From NCBI GenBank assembly GCA_023245355.1, contig JAHFKN010000001.1, positions 332,596-384,795 on the forward strand: a DNA stretch of 52,200 nt, in the 5' to 3' direction. Both the position numbers and the translations under genes were made by a program. Under the pieces are notes generated by a model, which ran no database searches, was not told the DNA's origin, and worked only from the letters and a program-made list of their open reading frames with translations. This document shows positions 20,597 through 29,926 of this stretch, piece after piece; position 1 is the first letter of the stretch; every line of letters begins with the position of its first letter. The stretch is from Candidatus Gottesmanbacteria bacterium. GTDB lineage: Bacteria; Patescibacteriota; Microgenomatia; UBA10105; UBA927.

Positions 20597-20713
20597 GCTA
20601 CATCAGGTAACATCGGGAAACTTGCTTACCCGACATTCGGTGATGAGGGAATCGTGGCGCTGGCAGCCACGTGGGTCGCTACAAAACCCATCCGTCAGGC
20701 GCGGTATAGTTAA
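20597..20713 (+). other. Inverted-repeat-rich structured intergenic element (possible ncRNA, mobile-element relic or bidirectional terminator)
   Basis: Stems: CATCA 20601-20605/TGATG 20641-20645; GGTAA 20606-20610/TTACC 20626-20630 (alternative CCGA/TCGG 20630-20640); CGTGGC 20653-20658/GCCACG 20666-20671; TGGGT 20672-20676/ACCCA 20686-20690. No T-tract after the stems. Confidence 0.45.
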
Positions 20714-22423
20714 TTATTTACCCGCCTTTGCAACCTCTTCGATGTAGCCCAGCGTCAGAAGCTTCTTTAAGATTTCTTCCTGATACCGTTTGTCAAAATT
20801 AAACGTGCCGTCTATATCGAAATTCTCCGTCTTCTGAAGCTTCCATCGGTATTGTCTGTCGGTCAGTGTCTCATTGAGTTTGAATAAACGGAAATAATTC
20901 GCATCGAGAAATTCCGACATCCACCAGTTATACGTACTCGCATCTCCTCCCCACGGAGCGAATCCGCGGTTGAAAACGATGAGTTTCGGGCGGTTCTTAG
21001 AAAGATCCGCGATCAGCTCATCTTTTATTTTGGACGTGGCAGCATGATTTAAGAACCAGTGGTACTTACTCGGCTGACGTTTGGTATTGAGGTAAAACAG
21101 TTCCTCAAATTCAAACGGTCCGATAAATACGAAGTCATCGGGAGACACAATCGCATTCACGTAGGGCGCTATCTGTGGGCGGTTATAAATAAGGGGGGCG
21201 GTTCCCATATATTTGGGGAAAAACTTCTGCTCCATTTTCATGGCAAGGTACAGCGGTGTGGCTATCCAATAGAGCAACAACAGTGCATACACGGCCGAAA
21301 GCACTACTTTTTGCGAAAAAGCGGTTTTCTCTTCATCGAGCAACTCCTTGACCGCCCACACGGCAAATACTCCGTTAAACATGGAGGTAATAATATAGAC
21401 GAACGCCTGATAATCGGTTTCCCGGATAGACTGGGGATTACTCCGGGCATTGGAGAACACAAGCGTGACAAGCAGCGGGAACAGAAATGCCCACTTCCCC
21501 CGCAATATGACGAGAAAGATTGCCACGGCACTGGAAAAAGCGAGCGTCACCTGCACGGGATTGCTGATCGGAAATCCTGCTACCCCCCACAATGCAGGAA
21601 GATAATTATTGATGAACGTATCCGCAATCACTGCCGCGTACCGGATCGGATTAATGGCTGCTCCGGGAGCATGCGGGTAATTATAGATATAGTAATTGGT
21701 GTTATATACGACATTTGCCCAGTAATAATCCTTAACACTTCCGGTAAGCAGTAAATAGAGTCCGAACAACAGATACGGAACCGAAAGCAGCACGACACCG
21801 GTAATTATGCGGCGCCATACGGATTTTTTGGTATTTGTGGATACGAAAAGATACAGTGCATACAGCGACAATGCCATCACGATAAATATATACGTCATGG
21901 ACGTAAACCAGCTCAGGAACGCAAACCCTCCGGCGATTATAAGATCCGGCGTTTCAAATTTTTCGCTGTAATAATCCTTAAGAAATAAAAGGGCAAAGGA
22001 AGGCAGGATAAAATATCCCGCTAACGTATCCGCAAGAAGCATATTTCCCCAAAAATACGTAGCAGCCAATCCGATGATAAAAAGGAGAACGACATAAAAC
22101 GTAAGGTTCCGTTTCGGCAACCTCCGCCGCAGCAGCGCATATGATCCCACAAGCATTGCATACAGCACGATTTCCCATCCCACCCTGAATTTTACGAATG
22201 ACCGGCCGGTAAACGGCAGAATCCCCGCTGCCATAACATATGCGCCGGGTTGATGATGCTGAAACCAATCCCGGTAGGGCAGCTTCCCCTCCGTTATATA
22301 TCTGCCTCCAACAATGCTGTCAAACTCGTCCGGATATTTTTCATGAAATGCGTTTGTGACAAATACCGTAAGAAGCAGGGAGAAAATCAGAAGCGCTTTC
22401 CAATACCTTTTGAGTACGTTCAT
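20714..22423 (-). CDS. Polytopic membrane glycosyltransferase (GT39/ArnT-like)
   Basis: KYPDEFDSIVGGRYITEGKLPYRDWFQHHQPGAYVMAAGILPFTG; 'DE' and H-Q-P near TM1-2 loop; many TM segments. Confidence 0.78.
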   Translation of the reverse strand: MNVLKRYWKALLIFSLLLTVFVTNAFHEKYPDEFDSIVGGRYITEGKLPYRDWFQHHQPGAYVMAAGILPFTGRSFVKFRVGWEIVLYAMLVGSYALLRRRLPKRNLTFYVVLLFIIGLAATYFWGNMLLADTLAGYFILPSFALLFLKDYYSEKFETPDLIIAGGFAFLSWFTSMTYIFIVMALSLYALYLFVSTNTKKSVWRRIITGVVLLSVPYLLFGLYLLLTGSVKDYYWANVVYNTNYYIYNYPHAPGAAINPIRYAAVIADTFINNYLPALWGVAGFPISNPVQVTLAFSSAVAIFLVILRGKWAFLFPLLVTLVFSNARSNPQSIRETDYQAFVYIITSMFNGVFAVWAVKELLDEEKTAFSQKVVLSAVYALLLLYWIATPLYLAMKMEQKFFPKYMGTAPLIYNRPQIAPYVNAIVSPDDFVFIGPFEFEELFYLNTKRQPSKYHWFLNHAATSKIKDELIADLSKNRPKLIVFNRGFAPWGGDASTYNWWMSEFLDANYFRLFKLNETLTDRQYRWKLQKTENFDIDGTFNFDKRYQEEILKKLLTLGYIEEVAKAGK

Positions 22424-22435
22424 AATTCCGCCTTT

Positions 22436-22444
22436 ATCATATCA
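22436..22444 (-). promoter_or_regulatory. Candidate extended -10 (TGATATGAT) close upstream of the gene starting at 22423
   Basis: Minus strand reads TGATATGATAAAGGCGGAATTATG; 12 nt between the -10 hexamer and ATG. Confidence 0.35.
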
Positions 22445-22473
22445 CATCGGCCTTGGCCGCCGGTTCTGACGGG

Positions 22474-23349
22474 TTAGGATTGCTTTCCGCCTTTTTCCGC
22501 AATGATAACCATATTATCCTTCATGGGAATGTACAGCGGGAACCGCATCAGCGGAGTTTTTTTAATACGCGTATATACCCAGGACGCGATAGCGCTCTCA
22601 CCTGTCGTCCGGGCAAGATGCAATACATACCCCAGGCTCAGCCATTTACCGACCTTGTGCCACGCCGTGGGTTTAAGTCCGGCCAGATGAAGCAGTTTCG
22701 CAACATTTTTCCGGTGAAAAAAGAATATATGCTGAGGCGGGATAAAAAACGTCCACCGCCGCTTCATGATTCTGGCAGCTATACTCCGGGTATCTCCCGT
22801 TGCAATGATGATGATGCCGTCGGGTTTTAGCAGTGTCGCTAATTTTTTCATATCAGCGAGAGGTTCCTGCAAATGTTCAAATACATCAAACATGGTGATG
22901 ACATCGAAACTCGCTTTCGGGTATGTGACTTCCTGAATCGTTCCTTCCTGTATCCGGTTTTTGCCGACCAGCTCACTTGCTTTGCCCGCCGCAAACGATG
23001 ACGGATCGAACCCGTAAGCGTCGTACCCACGGGATTTTGCGATTTCCACGACATATCCGAACGCGCAGCCGACATCCAGCAATTTCCCTGAGGGCTTTCT
23101 GTCGGAAATAAAGGCCAGGAACTTATGCATGTTCTTCACGATCAGCGGCTTATCCAGCTCATAATCCGCATATGCACTCCGTGTGGGGTCCCCCTCGTAA
23201 TACCCCTCCGAATAAAATTCCTTTACGAACTTCGTATAATCACGTTTGAGGTCAGTCTGTCCCAAGTGACAGTTCTGACACCGGTAAATCCAATATCCGT
23301 TCTTATGAAGGTATTTTTCGAGAGGTATCTGACAAAGGAGGCATCGCAT
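22474..23349 (-). CDS. Class I SAM-dependent methyltransferase with N-terminal Cys4 zinc-ribbon-like motif
   Basis: MRCLLCQ...YRCQNCHLG; LLDVGCAFGYVVEIAKSRGYDAYGFDPS; DVITMFDVFEHLQEP. Confidence 0.88.
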   Translation of the reverse strand: MRCLLCQIPLEKYLHKNGYWIYRCQNCHLGQTDLKRDYTKFVKEFYSEGYYEGDPTRSAYADYELDKPLIVKNMHKFLAFISDRKPSGKLLDVGCAFGYVVEIAKSRGYDAYGFDPSSFAAGKASELVGKNRIQEGTIQEVTYPKASFDVITMFDVFEHLQEPLADMKKLATLLKPDGIIIIATGDTRSIAARIMKRRWTFFIPPQHIFFFHRKNVAKLLHLAGLKPTAWHKVGKWLSLGYVLHLARTTGESAIASWVYTRIKKTPLMRFPLYIPMKDNMVIIAEKGGKQS

Positions 23350-23361
23350 AGGGGGAATAAT

Positions 23362-24282
23362 TTATGTGGTAAATAGTGCTGCATCTTTCCGGCGCCAGTG
23401 CTTGGACGCCCGCATACGAGATATTAGTATAGCAGGTAATTTCATAATCGCCATACCGTACCCCGCAAGCATAAGCATATCACCCCGCATGACTGCCTGG
23501 AGCAGCCGGACCGGCGTCCAAAGCAGGTGGGCAATCCAGAGATTCGTATCGGACATATTTTTCCACAAAAAAATAAATTGGTTCCGGTATACGATCCGTT
23601 TGATATCGGAAGACGTATAGGATGTCTTTATTTTCCCTTCCTCATGAAAATGCCCTACCGTACTTTTTGTCTCAAACAAAACACGGTATCCCGATTTGAG
23701 CATTTGGTAGGATAAATCGATGTCTTCCCAGTAAAAAGGGTTATACAGCGGATCCATGCCTCCCAATGTGTCCCATACGCTTTTCCGGAACGCGGCACTT
23801 CCTCCGGAAACCCATGCCGTATCCTCCCGGTTCACTTCACCGCGGGAATGGATAAAATACCCTTTTTCCCACCGCGCCACTCCCCTGCCGCGAAGAACCG
23901 TTCCGTTCTTTTCATGACTTTTTTCAAGGCACCCGACCGCCGCAACTGTAGGATCGGCAAACCGGGCCAGAAGAGGAGCGAGAAAATCCGCTTCCGGACG
24001 GACATCGGTGTTTAACAGAACGACAATTTCACCCGTAGCTACGTGTACCCCGCTGTTTACGTTCCCGGCAAATCCTTTTTGTTGTTTGTTTTCCACAACC
24101 GTAACGCCGGGAAACGCTGTGTTGAGGAACGGAACCGACCCGTCCTCGGACGCATCATCGGCTACGATAATCTGCGCTTCCGGCGCCGCCTTAAGAACGG
24201 TCGATAGGTTTTTTCTGAGCAGATGCTCACCGTTCCAATTGGGCAATACGATACTGACCGTCATGTCTGGTTGTTGTTTCAT
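23362..24282 (-). CDS. GT2 family glycosyltransferase (rhamnosyltransferase-like)
   Basis: VSIVLPNWNGEHLLRKNLSTVL..IIVADDASEDGSV...GFAGNVNSGV..VLLNTDVRPE...WVSGGSAAFRKSVWDTLGGMDPLYNPFYWEDIDLSYQ. Confidence 0.88.
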   Translation of the reverse strand: MKQQPDMTVSIVLPNWNGEHLLRKNLSTVLKAAPEAQIIVADDASEDGSVPFLNTAFPGVTVVENKQQKGFAGNVNSGVHVATGEIVVLLNTDVRPEADFLAPLLARFADPTVAAVGCLEKSHEKNGTVLRGRGVARWEKGYFIHSRGEVNREDTAWVSGGSAAFRKSVWDTLGGMDPLYNPFYWEDIDLSYQMLKSGYRVLFETKSTVGHFHEEGKIKTSYTSSDIKRIVYRNQFIFLWKNMSDTNLWIAHLLWTPVRLLQAVMRGDMLMLAGYGMAIMKLPAILISRMRASKHWRRKDAALFTT

Positions 24283-24296
24283 ATATAAGGCACGGA

Positions 24297-26546
24297 TTAA
24301 CGGTAAGTAAGCCGGATATCGTGCGTTCCTGCCGGTACTGCAACACCCGTAAACAAGTAGTTAACGGGAAACGCGCGTGACACCTTGCTGTCTACCGTCA
24401 CCCGCCAGTTGGCATCGAACCGGTTCAGTATAACCAAAAGCCGCGGGTTTGCAGTATTCACATGCAGCCGTATCTCCCCTGGCTGATACCTGATTATATC
24501 GACAGTTTCACTGGCCGCAAGCGGAACATTCATAATCGACGCGTTTCCGTCATAAACGCCCAAAAGCGACTGCGGTTCCGTAAAAAGCACCGAAAGTGCA
24601 TCAATTGGTTTTTTTGTTGCTATGACAGTGTCCGCCAAATACACGCGCGGCAAACCCAACGCATACTCATATACCCGCGTTTCTCCCTCTTTCATCACAA
24701 GGCGAAGGAACGGCTTAGAAAGGTCGGTAAGCGAAAGCACATACCGCACGTTAAAGTACGGCAGTAATACGGAATCGATATTGCGGGATGTATAAATCCG
24801 GTTGTAGCCGGTCGGCCGTTTCAAATCCGCTTTCCCGCGCTCGCCTGCCACCAAAAAGTCTTCATACAAAAGCGGGGCTACCGGATCGTATCCTTCAATC
24901 GTCTCTATACCGTAATATCCGCTGACATTCGGGGGCAATATCCTGTCATCCAGCGTCATTACCCGGAACGGTTTTTTCTGACGTACCAAAAACTCAATTG
25001 TTTTCGTCGTCGGGAAAAAATATTCCCGGGGCGTAAACGGCGTAAACTTCCACCCGAAACGGAACAGGTCAAATATGATGAAGCAGAAAAGCAGCCACGT
25101 CCCTGCACGCCGCGCTACTACGGATTTAATCCTTCCGAATATGATAAGCCAACCAACAGCGCCGGCAAAAAAGGCGGTCGGCAATACCAAATTTCTCCTT
25201 GCCGTCGCCATGTTTTCCAGCAGCACCGTGTCGTGAGTCACAAATGTAGTTGCAAATACCACAACCCACAGAATCATAAGGCCCGCGCCGAGTATGAATG
25301 CGCTGAGTTTCAATTTCTTCCCGTTCTTTTTCAGCAAATAATCCAGCCCGAATACGGCCAGCATGGAAAGCGAAAAATCAGCAATCATCATAAGTCTCGT
25401 CGGCTGCATGACGGATATGAGCGGAACACGCAGAAGAAACGGAACATAACTTACGGGATTGGGAAGCATAAGCAGCATACTTCCCAGCATCATAACGGTA
25501 AAAAATCCTGCGATACCTCCCGTAGAGAGCGCGCTGATTGCCAACATAAGGGGTATAACACCGATGTATCCTACAAACTCACCGTAATTCCAAACACCCC
25601 AGTAATTGAGCGTCGCCGGATTTCCGAAGAAGTCAGGAACGATAAACTGGATAAGATGCTGCCAAGGTAAAAACCACCCGGCTTGTTTCCATGACCCGGA
25701 AGCCGCAGCGCGGCCGGAATCCCAAAGAAATTGCGCGAGGGGAATCCACTGGACAGCAGAAATAATCAGCGCAACCCCCATGCCTGACACCGCCCACAAC
25801 AGGGCCGTCCGGTTTTTTGACTCTTTGAGACGCCACAACATATACAAAAAACCCGCAATCAGTACATAAAAAGCGACCTGGATATGACCCGCCAAAACGG
25901 TCATGGCGGCAGCACCCAAGAGCAGAACTGTCCCCGCGGCATAATATCTGCGCGGCTTATGCGGGGTAAACAGCATGTCTATGGATAAAAGCAGCAACGG
26001 GAGCCAAAGGGCGGTATGCATGATTGTTCCCCAGGTGAGCCAGGAAACGGCAAATCCGCCAAATGCCCATGTCACTGCCCCGGTTACTGATGCGATATCG
26101 GATGACCCGAGTCTTTTAACATACAGAAAGAAAAATATTCCTGCAAGAAACGGCTGAAGAATGATAAGAATTGTCCACGCCACGGGAAAATCAAAAAGAA
26201 AAAACAGCAGATTCAACGGATAGAACGGCGCTGCCTGTACGTTTGCGTCCAGAGGCACACCTGCAAATGAGTACGGATTCCATACCGGACGCTGCCCGCT
26301 CTTCCAGGAATCGATGACGATCTTTTTCCACGGGATCTGCTGCCGGATGGGATCCGTTATAAGAAAATTTTTGAACGGAACACCGCGGGGAAACGCACTT
26401 GCATATGCATCCCGCCACGGATGATACAGGCCGACAAGCGTATCGGACGGCACCGGAAGTTTCCCATACAGGAGTGTCTGATAAAAAAATCCCAGAACCA
26501 GCAGGACAAACACCGACAAGAATACCCATACCCGTATATGCTTCAT
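24297..26546 (-). CDS. YfhO-like polytopic membrane glycosyltransferase, ending at the C-terminal ectodomain
   Basis: VGLYHPWRDAYAS...ITDPIRQQIPWKKIVIDSWKSGQRPVWNPYSFAGVPLDANVQAAPFYPLN; ends VPAGTHDIRLTYR* without the terminal TM seen in its paralogs. Confidence 0.85.
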   Translation of the reverse strand: MKHIRVWVFLSVFVLLVLGFFYQTLLYGKLPVPSDTLVGLYHPWRDAYASAFPRGVPFKNFLITDPIRQQIPWKKIVIDSWKSGQRPVWNPYSFAGVPLDANVQAAPFYPLNLLFFLFDFPVAWTILIILQPFLAGIFFFLYVKRLGSSDIASVTGAVTWAFGGFAVSWLTWGTIMHTALWLPLLLLSIDMLFTPHKPRRYYAAGTVLLLGAAAMTVLAGHIQVAFYVLIAGFLYMLWRLKESKNRTALLWAVSGMGVALIISAVQWIPLAQFLWDSGRAAASGSWKQAGWFLPWQHLIQFIVPDFFGNPATLNYWGVWNYGEFVGYIGVIPLMLAISALSTGGIAGFFTVMMLGSMLLMLPNPVSYVPFLLRVPLISVMQPTRLMMIADFSLSMLAVFGLDYLLKKNGKKLKLSAFILGAGLMILWVVVFATTFVTHDTVLLENMATARRNLVLPTAFFAGAVGWLIIFGRIKSVVARRAGTWLLFCFIIFDLFRFGWKFTPFTPREYFFPTTKTIEFLVRQKKPFRVMTLDDRILPPNVSGYYGIETIEGYDPVAPLLYEDFLVAGERGKADLKRPTGYNRIYTSRNIDSVLLPYFNVRYVLSLTDLSKPFLRLVMKEGETRVYEYALGLPRVYLADTVIATKKPIDALSVLFTEPQSLLGVYDGNASIMNVPLAASETVDIIRYQPGEIRLHVNTANPRLLVILNRFDANWRVTVDSKVSRAFPVNYLFTGVAVPAGTHDIRLTYR

Positions 26547-26554
26547 ACGTTTAC

Positions 26555-27604
26555 TCAGGTAAGACCCGTAATCAGAGCATCAAATGCCCTGGTAAAATGC
26601 GTATCGGAAAACTCTTCAGCCCGGGTTATTGCCGCACGCGAAAGGTCGGCATATTTCTTTTTATCGGTAACAAGCGTAGCCGTTTTTTCTATCAGTTCAT
26701 CCGGCGTACGCCACGTGAGGCCGTTTATCCCGTCGGAAACGATTTCCAACTGTCCTCCGGCGGCAAATACAAGCGGCACGACACCGGCGCTCATCGCTTC
26801 CGCGGTCGTAATACCGAAATGTTCCATCTGTGCCGGGTTGCTCTCCCCGTACCCTGCAGCGTGCCAATACAGCATACTGGTCTGATACAGAGCAATCAGC
26901 TCGTCGTTGGTAATATTCGGCATAAGGCGGATGCGCGTTCCGGAAACAATCTTAGAAAGCGAATCAAAATATGCCTGATCGGAAGGGATAAGTCCGCCGG
27001 CAAGAACAAGCTCCCAACCTTTAAGCGCCCCGCTTTCGGCGGCTTTAGTAAACGCTTTAATCAGTATGTCCTGTTTTTTTGCCTGAAAATATCCGGTGAA
27101 CCTGCCTACAGACAGAATTTGTTTCTTTTTACCCGTATGCAATGCTGCGGGAACCTGCTGCACCGGCGGGTATATCACGGCGGCGCGGCTTCCTAACTGC
27201 GGGTCCAGTTCGGATTTCGTAAATTCGGAATTACACACAATCGCGTCATACCGTTTAAGCTTCCATGGGTCAGCCAAAACCGATGCAAACGGCACCTGGA
27301 AATGCAGAATATTATGTTTTGCCAGTGTAGCCGGTATGCTGCCGTCGCTTAAGAAGAATATGAGGTCATATTTCCGGCTCCCGAGCAGCTTTTCAAAAAT
27401 ATTTCCGTTTTTAAATACATTCGGTGTTACCCGCACGCGGGACAAATCGATACCAAACCGCTTTTCTGATGCGCCTAAAATATTCGGATCATCCCAAAAA
27501 AGCACGACATCATGCTGTTTGGACCAATGACCGGCGAGTGTCAGGGTATACCGTTCACCTCCGCCGAGTCCGTCAAAATACGGGTTATAAAATCCTATCT
27601 TCAT
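26555..27604 (-). CDS. GT4 family glycosyltransferase (glycosyltransferase group 1)
   Basis: Start trimmed to MKIGFYNPYFDGLGGGERYTLTLAGHW; KKQILSVGRFTGYFQAKKQDILIKAF; ESNPAQMEHFGITTAEAMSAGVVPLVFAAGGQLEIV. Confidence 0.92.
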   Translation of the reverse strand: MKIGFYNPYFDGLGGGERYTLTLAGHWSKQHDVVLFWDDPNILGASEKRFGIDLSRVRVTPNVFKNGNIFEKLLGSRKYDLIFFLSDGSIPATLAKHNILHFQVPFASVLADPWKLKRYDAIVCNSEFTKSELDPQLGSRAAVIYPPVQQVPAALHTGKKKQILSVGRFTGYFQAKKQDILIKAFTKAAESGALKGWELVLAGGLIPSDQAYFDSLSKIVSGTRIRLMPNITNDELIALYQTSMLYWHAAGYGESNPAQMEHFGITTAEAMSAGVVPLVFAAGGQLEIVSDGINGLTWRTPDELIEKTATLVTDKKKYADLSRAAITRAEEFSDTHFTRAFDALITGLT

Positions 27605-29907
27605 TGCTTCCTTTTCCTCAATATAAATACACCCAGTATCAGTGTAGCAAATCCCGCTATCATCAGTCCGAGCCGGACGCTTATGGGCCGGTACTGCATA
27701 CGCACCGTATGCGTGCCGGCAGATACTGCCACGGCCCGGAAATCGAAATCCGCACGCAGAAGCCTGGACGGCCTGCCGTCGACTGACACGCTCCAACCCG
27801 GATCATACACATCCGACAGAAACAACAGCTTCGGCACATCGGATGCCGTCTGTATGACAACCTCAGTTGCGCGGTAGGAAGAAATAGTAGCGCTTCCCGG
27901 ACCGGTTTCCGGATCAAACCCGGGCTTATCCTCAAGCACCACCGTCTCCCGCATATTCATGCCCTTTGCCGTTAACTGACTAAGTATTTCCTGTTCGCTG
28001 CCCGCAAGAGAATATGACGACGCCAGAAATGCTCTCGGCAGACCAGCGGTATTTTCTAAAATTTCGAAATGCTCATCTTCCCATATACGGTTGTACTGCG
28101 GCATTTCCCAAAACGGGTACGCCCACGGCAACCTGCCGTCGCTTTTTTTATGTGCGTAATACCGGACGCCGAGAAGCTGAAGCCATTGTTCCGAATAGAC
28201 TCCGTGCTTATCAAAAACAACCACGGATCTTTCTGCATTCCGCACAGCGCCGAGGCTTGCGGCCGACATGAATTTGCCGTACCGGTACTGATATACTGCA
28301 TCGTATCCCTCGATAAGGGATATCCCGAACGCAGAGCCCATTTCGTTACCGATATTCCCGAATACCCTGCCGTAGTTTGCGGCAGTGAGTGACTGCAACT
28401 TCGTAATCACCGGCAGCTGCGGATACACATAAGACGCCGGGTCAAACGGCATCCATTTCGCGGCAAACCGGTATACGTCAACCGACGTTACCGCAATCAG
28501 AATAAACGGCAGGACAACCAGTAGGCGTTTCGGAACAATAAATCCGGCGGCGCAAATTGCAAGCGTCATAAACACGAAAGCCGTAGGAAGATACAAATTC
28601 CGGATTGCTATCGATAGTTTATCCGCCGGCAACGGGTGAAATACAAAAAGTACGATCCAAAACACCGCAATAAACATACAAATCCCGGCAGCATAAAATC
28701 TCATGTGTTTCCATGAACGGTTTTTCCAGGCGTCCTGCAGGGTATCAAATCCGAAACCGGCAAGAACCGCAAGCGAAAAACTCATAAGTACGACGATCCG
28801 CGAAGCGGAGCTCGTGGAAAGCACCGGAATCCTGAGTGCAAACAGGAGATCAACGAGCGGAGTCTGAAACGCCAACAGCAGGGACCCGAGAGCCATAACG
28901 GTGAAAAAAACCGCGTGGTCTGCTTTCCGTCTGATGCGCAGCGCAAGGAGAGCAAGCAGCAACGGAGCAACGCCGATATACCCTGCCCATTCGGCGTAAT
29001 GCCCGAACCAGTCATTCCGCGTCACGGGATTCCCGTAAAAATCAGGAGAAAACAGCGTGATGATATACTGCCACGGAATCACTTCCCCCTTGAGAAACAA
29101 ACTGCTTCTTACCGCATTCGTGTACGACACAAAACCCGGCAGAATCTGGGGTGCAGCAAGACCCATGCCCAGCAGTACAAACAGACCCGTCTGCAGCGCT
29201 TTAGGCGTCCCTGCTGCTTTTCGGTAGAGTGCAAAACTAAGCGCATAAAGAAATACGTACAGACTCATCTGAAAGTGGCCGGACACAAATGAAAGTCCCG
29301 TGCCGAATGCCACAAGAAGAGCTACCAGGGCATTCCCCTTTCGTATGTACGTATTCATCGCATACAAAATGAGCGGCAAAAACAGTACGGCATACCCCAG
29401 TGTTCCGTACGCCATCCAGACGACGATAAACCCGCAGAACATAAATGCCAGCGCCCCGATTACACTTCCGGCCCGGCTCACTGCGAGCGAACGAAGGAAC
29501 AGCAGCATAAACAATCCGGCCAGCAACGGCTGCAGCAGGATCATCAGACTCCACGCGTGTATTTCCGGCAGCAGGAGAAATAATGCATTCACGGGAGAAA
29601 ACACTGCGCTCTGGTAATTGCCCGCATGACTCGTACCGGAAAAACTATATGGATTCCACAGCGGCATCTCACCGTGTTTCCAGGAGTTCACTGTCACGCG
29701 TTTCCAAGGATACATCTGCGTAATGACGTCCGGCATCGCATTGTTTTTTACCGGCATGCCGTAACTGCTGCTCCAAGGCGCAAAAAACGTCACTAAATAC
29801 GTTGAAGGAAACGGCACCAGCCCTTTCCCCCAATACGGAAAGGCAAAGAGAAGCCAGAGAGCCAGAATTATTCCCGCCGGCCACAAACGCTGCAATATAT
29901 TTTTCAT
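27601..29907 (-). CDS. YfhO-like polytopic membrane glycosyltransferase
   Basis: TFFAPWSSSYG...PDVITQMYPWKRVTVNSWKHGEMPLWNPYSFSGTSHAGNYQSAVFSPVN; C-terminal DVYDPGWSVSVDGRPSRLLRADFDFRAVAVSAGTHTVRMQY plus TM; start trimmed to MKNILQRL. Confidence 0.85.
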   Translation of the reverse strand: MKNILQRLWPAGIILALWLLFAFPYWGKGLVPFPSTYLVTFFAPWSSSYGMPVKNNAMPDVITQMYPWKRVTVNSWKHGEMPLWNPYSFSGTSHAGNYQSAVFSPVNALFLLLPEIHAWSLMILLQPLLAGLFMLLFLRSLAVSRAGSVIGALAFMFCGFIVVWMAYGTLGYAVLFLPLILYAMNTYIRKGNALVALLVAFGTGLSFVSGHFQMSLYVFLYALSFALYRKAAGTPKALQTGLFVLLGMGLAAPQILPGFVSYTNAVRSSLFLKGEVIPWQYIITLFSPDFYGNPVTRNDWFGHYAEWAGYIGVAPLLLALLALRIRRKADHAVFFTVMALGSLLLAFQTPLVDLLFALRIPVLSTSSASRIVVLMSFSLAVLAGFGFDTLQDAWKNRSWKHMRFYAAGICMFIAVFWIVLFVFHPLPADKLSIAIRNLYLPTAFVFMTLAICAAGFIVPKRLLVVLPFILIAVTSVDVYRFAAKWMPFDPASYVYPQLPVITKLQSLTAANYGRVFGNIGNEMGSAFGISLIEGYDAVYQYRYGKFMSAASLGAVRNAERSVVVFDKHGVYSEQWLQLLGVRYYAHKKSDGRLPWAYPFWEMPQYNRIWEDEHFEILENTAGLPRAFLASSYSLAGSEQEILSQLTAKGMNMRETVVLEDKPGFDPETGPGSATISSYRATEVVIQTASDVPKLLFLSDVYDPGWSVSVDGRPSRLLRADFDFRAVAVSAGTHTVRMQYRPISVRLGLMIAGFATLILGVFILRKRKQ

Positions 29908-29926
29908 CCTGATTGCCGAAAAAACA

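Noticed and set aside
21059-21754. 231-aa plus-strand ORF
   Set aside because: Antisense to the supported polytopic membrane protein 20714-22423; composition typical of a shadow ORF (many G, R, H).
22448-22459. CGGCCTTGGCCG palindrome in the 22424-22473 gap
   Set aside because: Only a 4-bp stem with a short loop and no T-tract; not strong enough as a terminator.
26399-27196. 265-aa plus-strand ORF
   Set aside because: Spans two well-supported minus-strand genes (YfhO-like and GT4) in antisense; no domain features.
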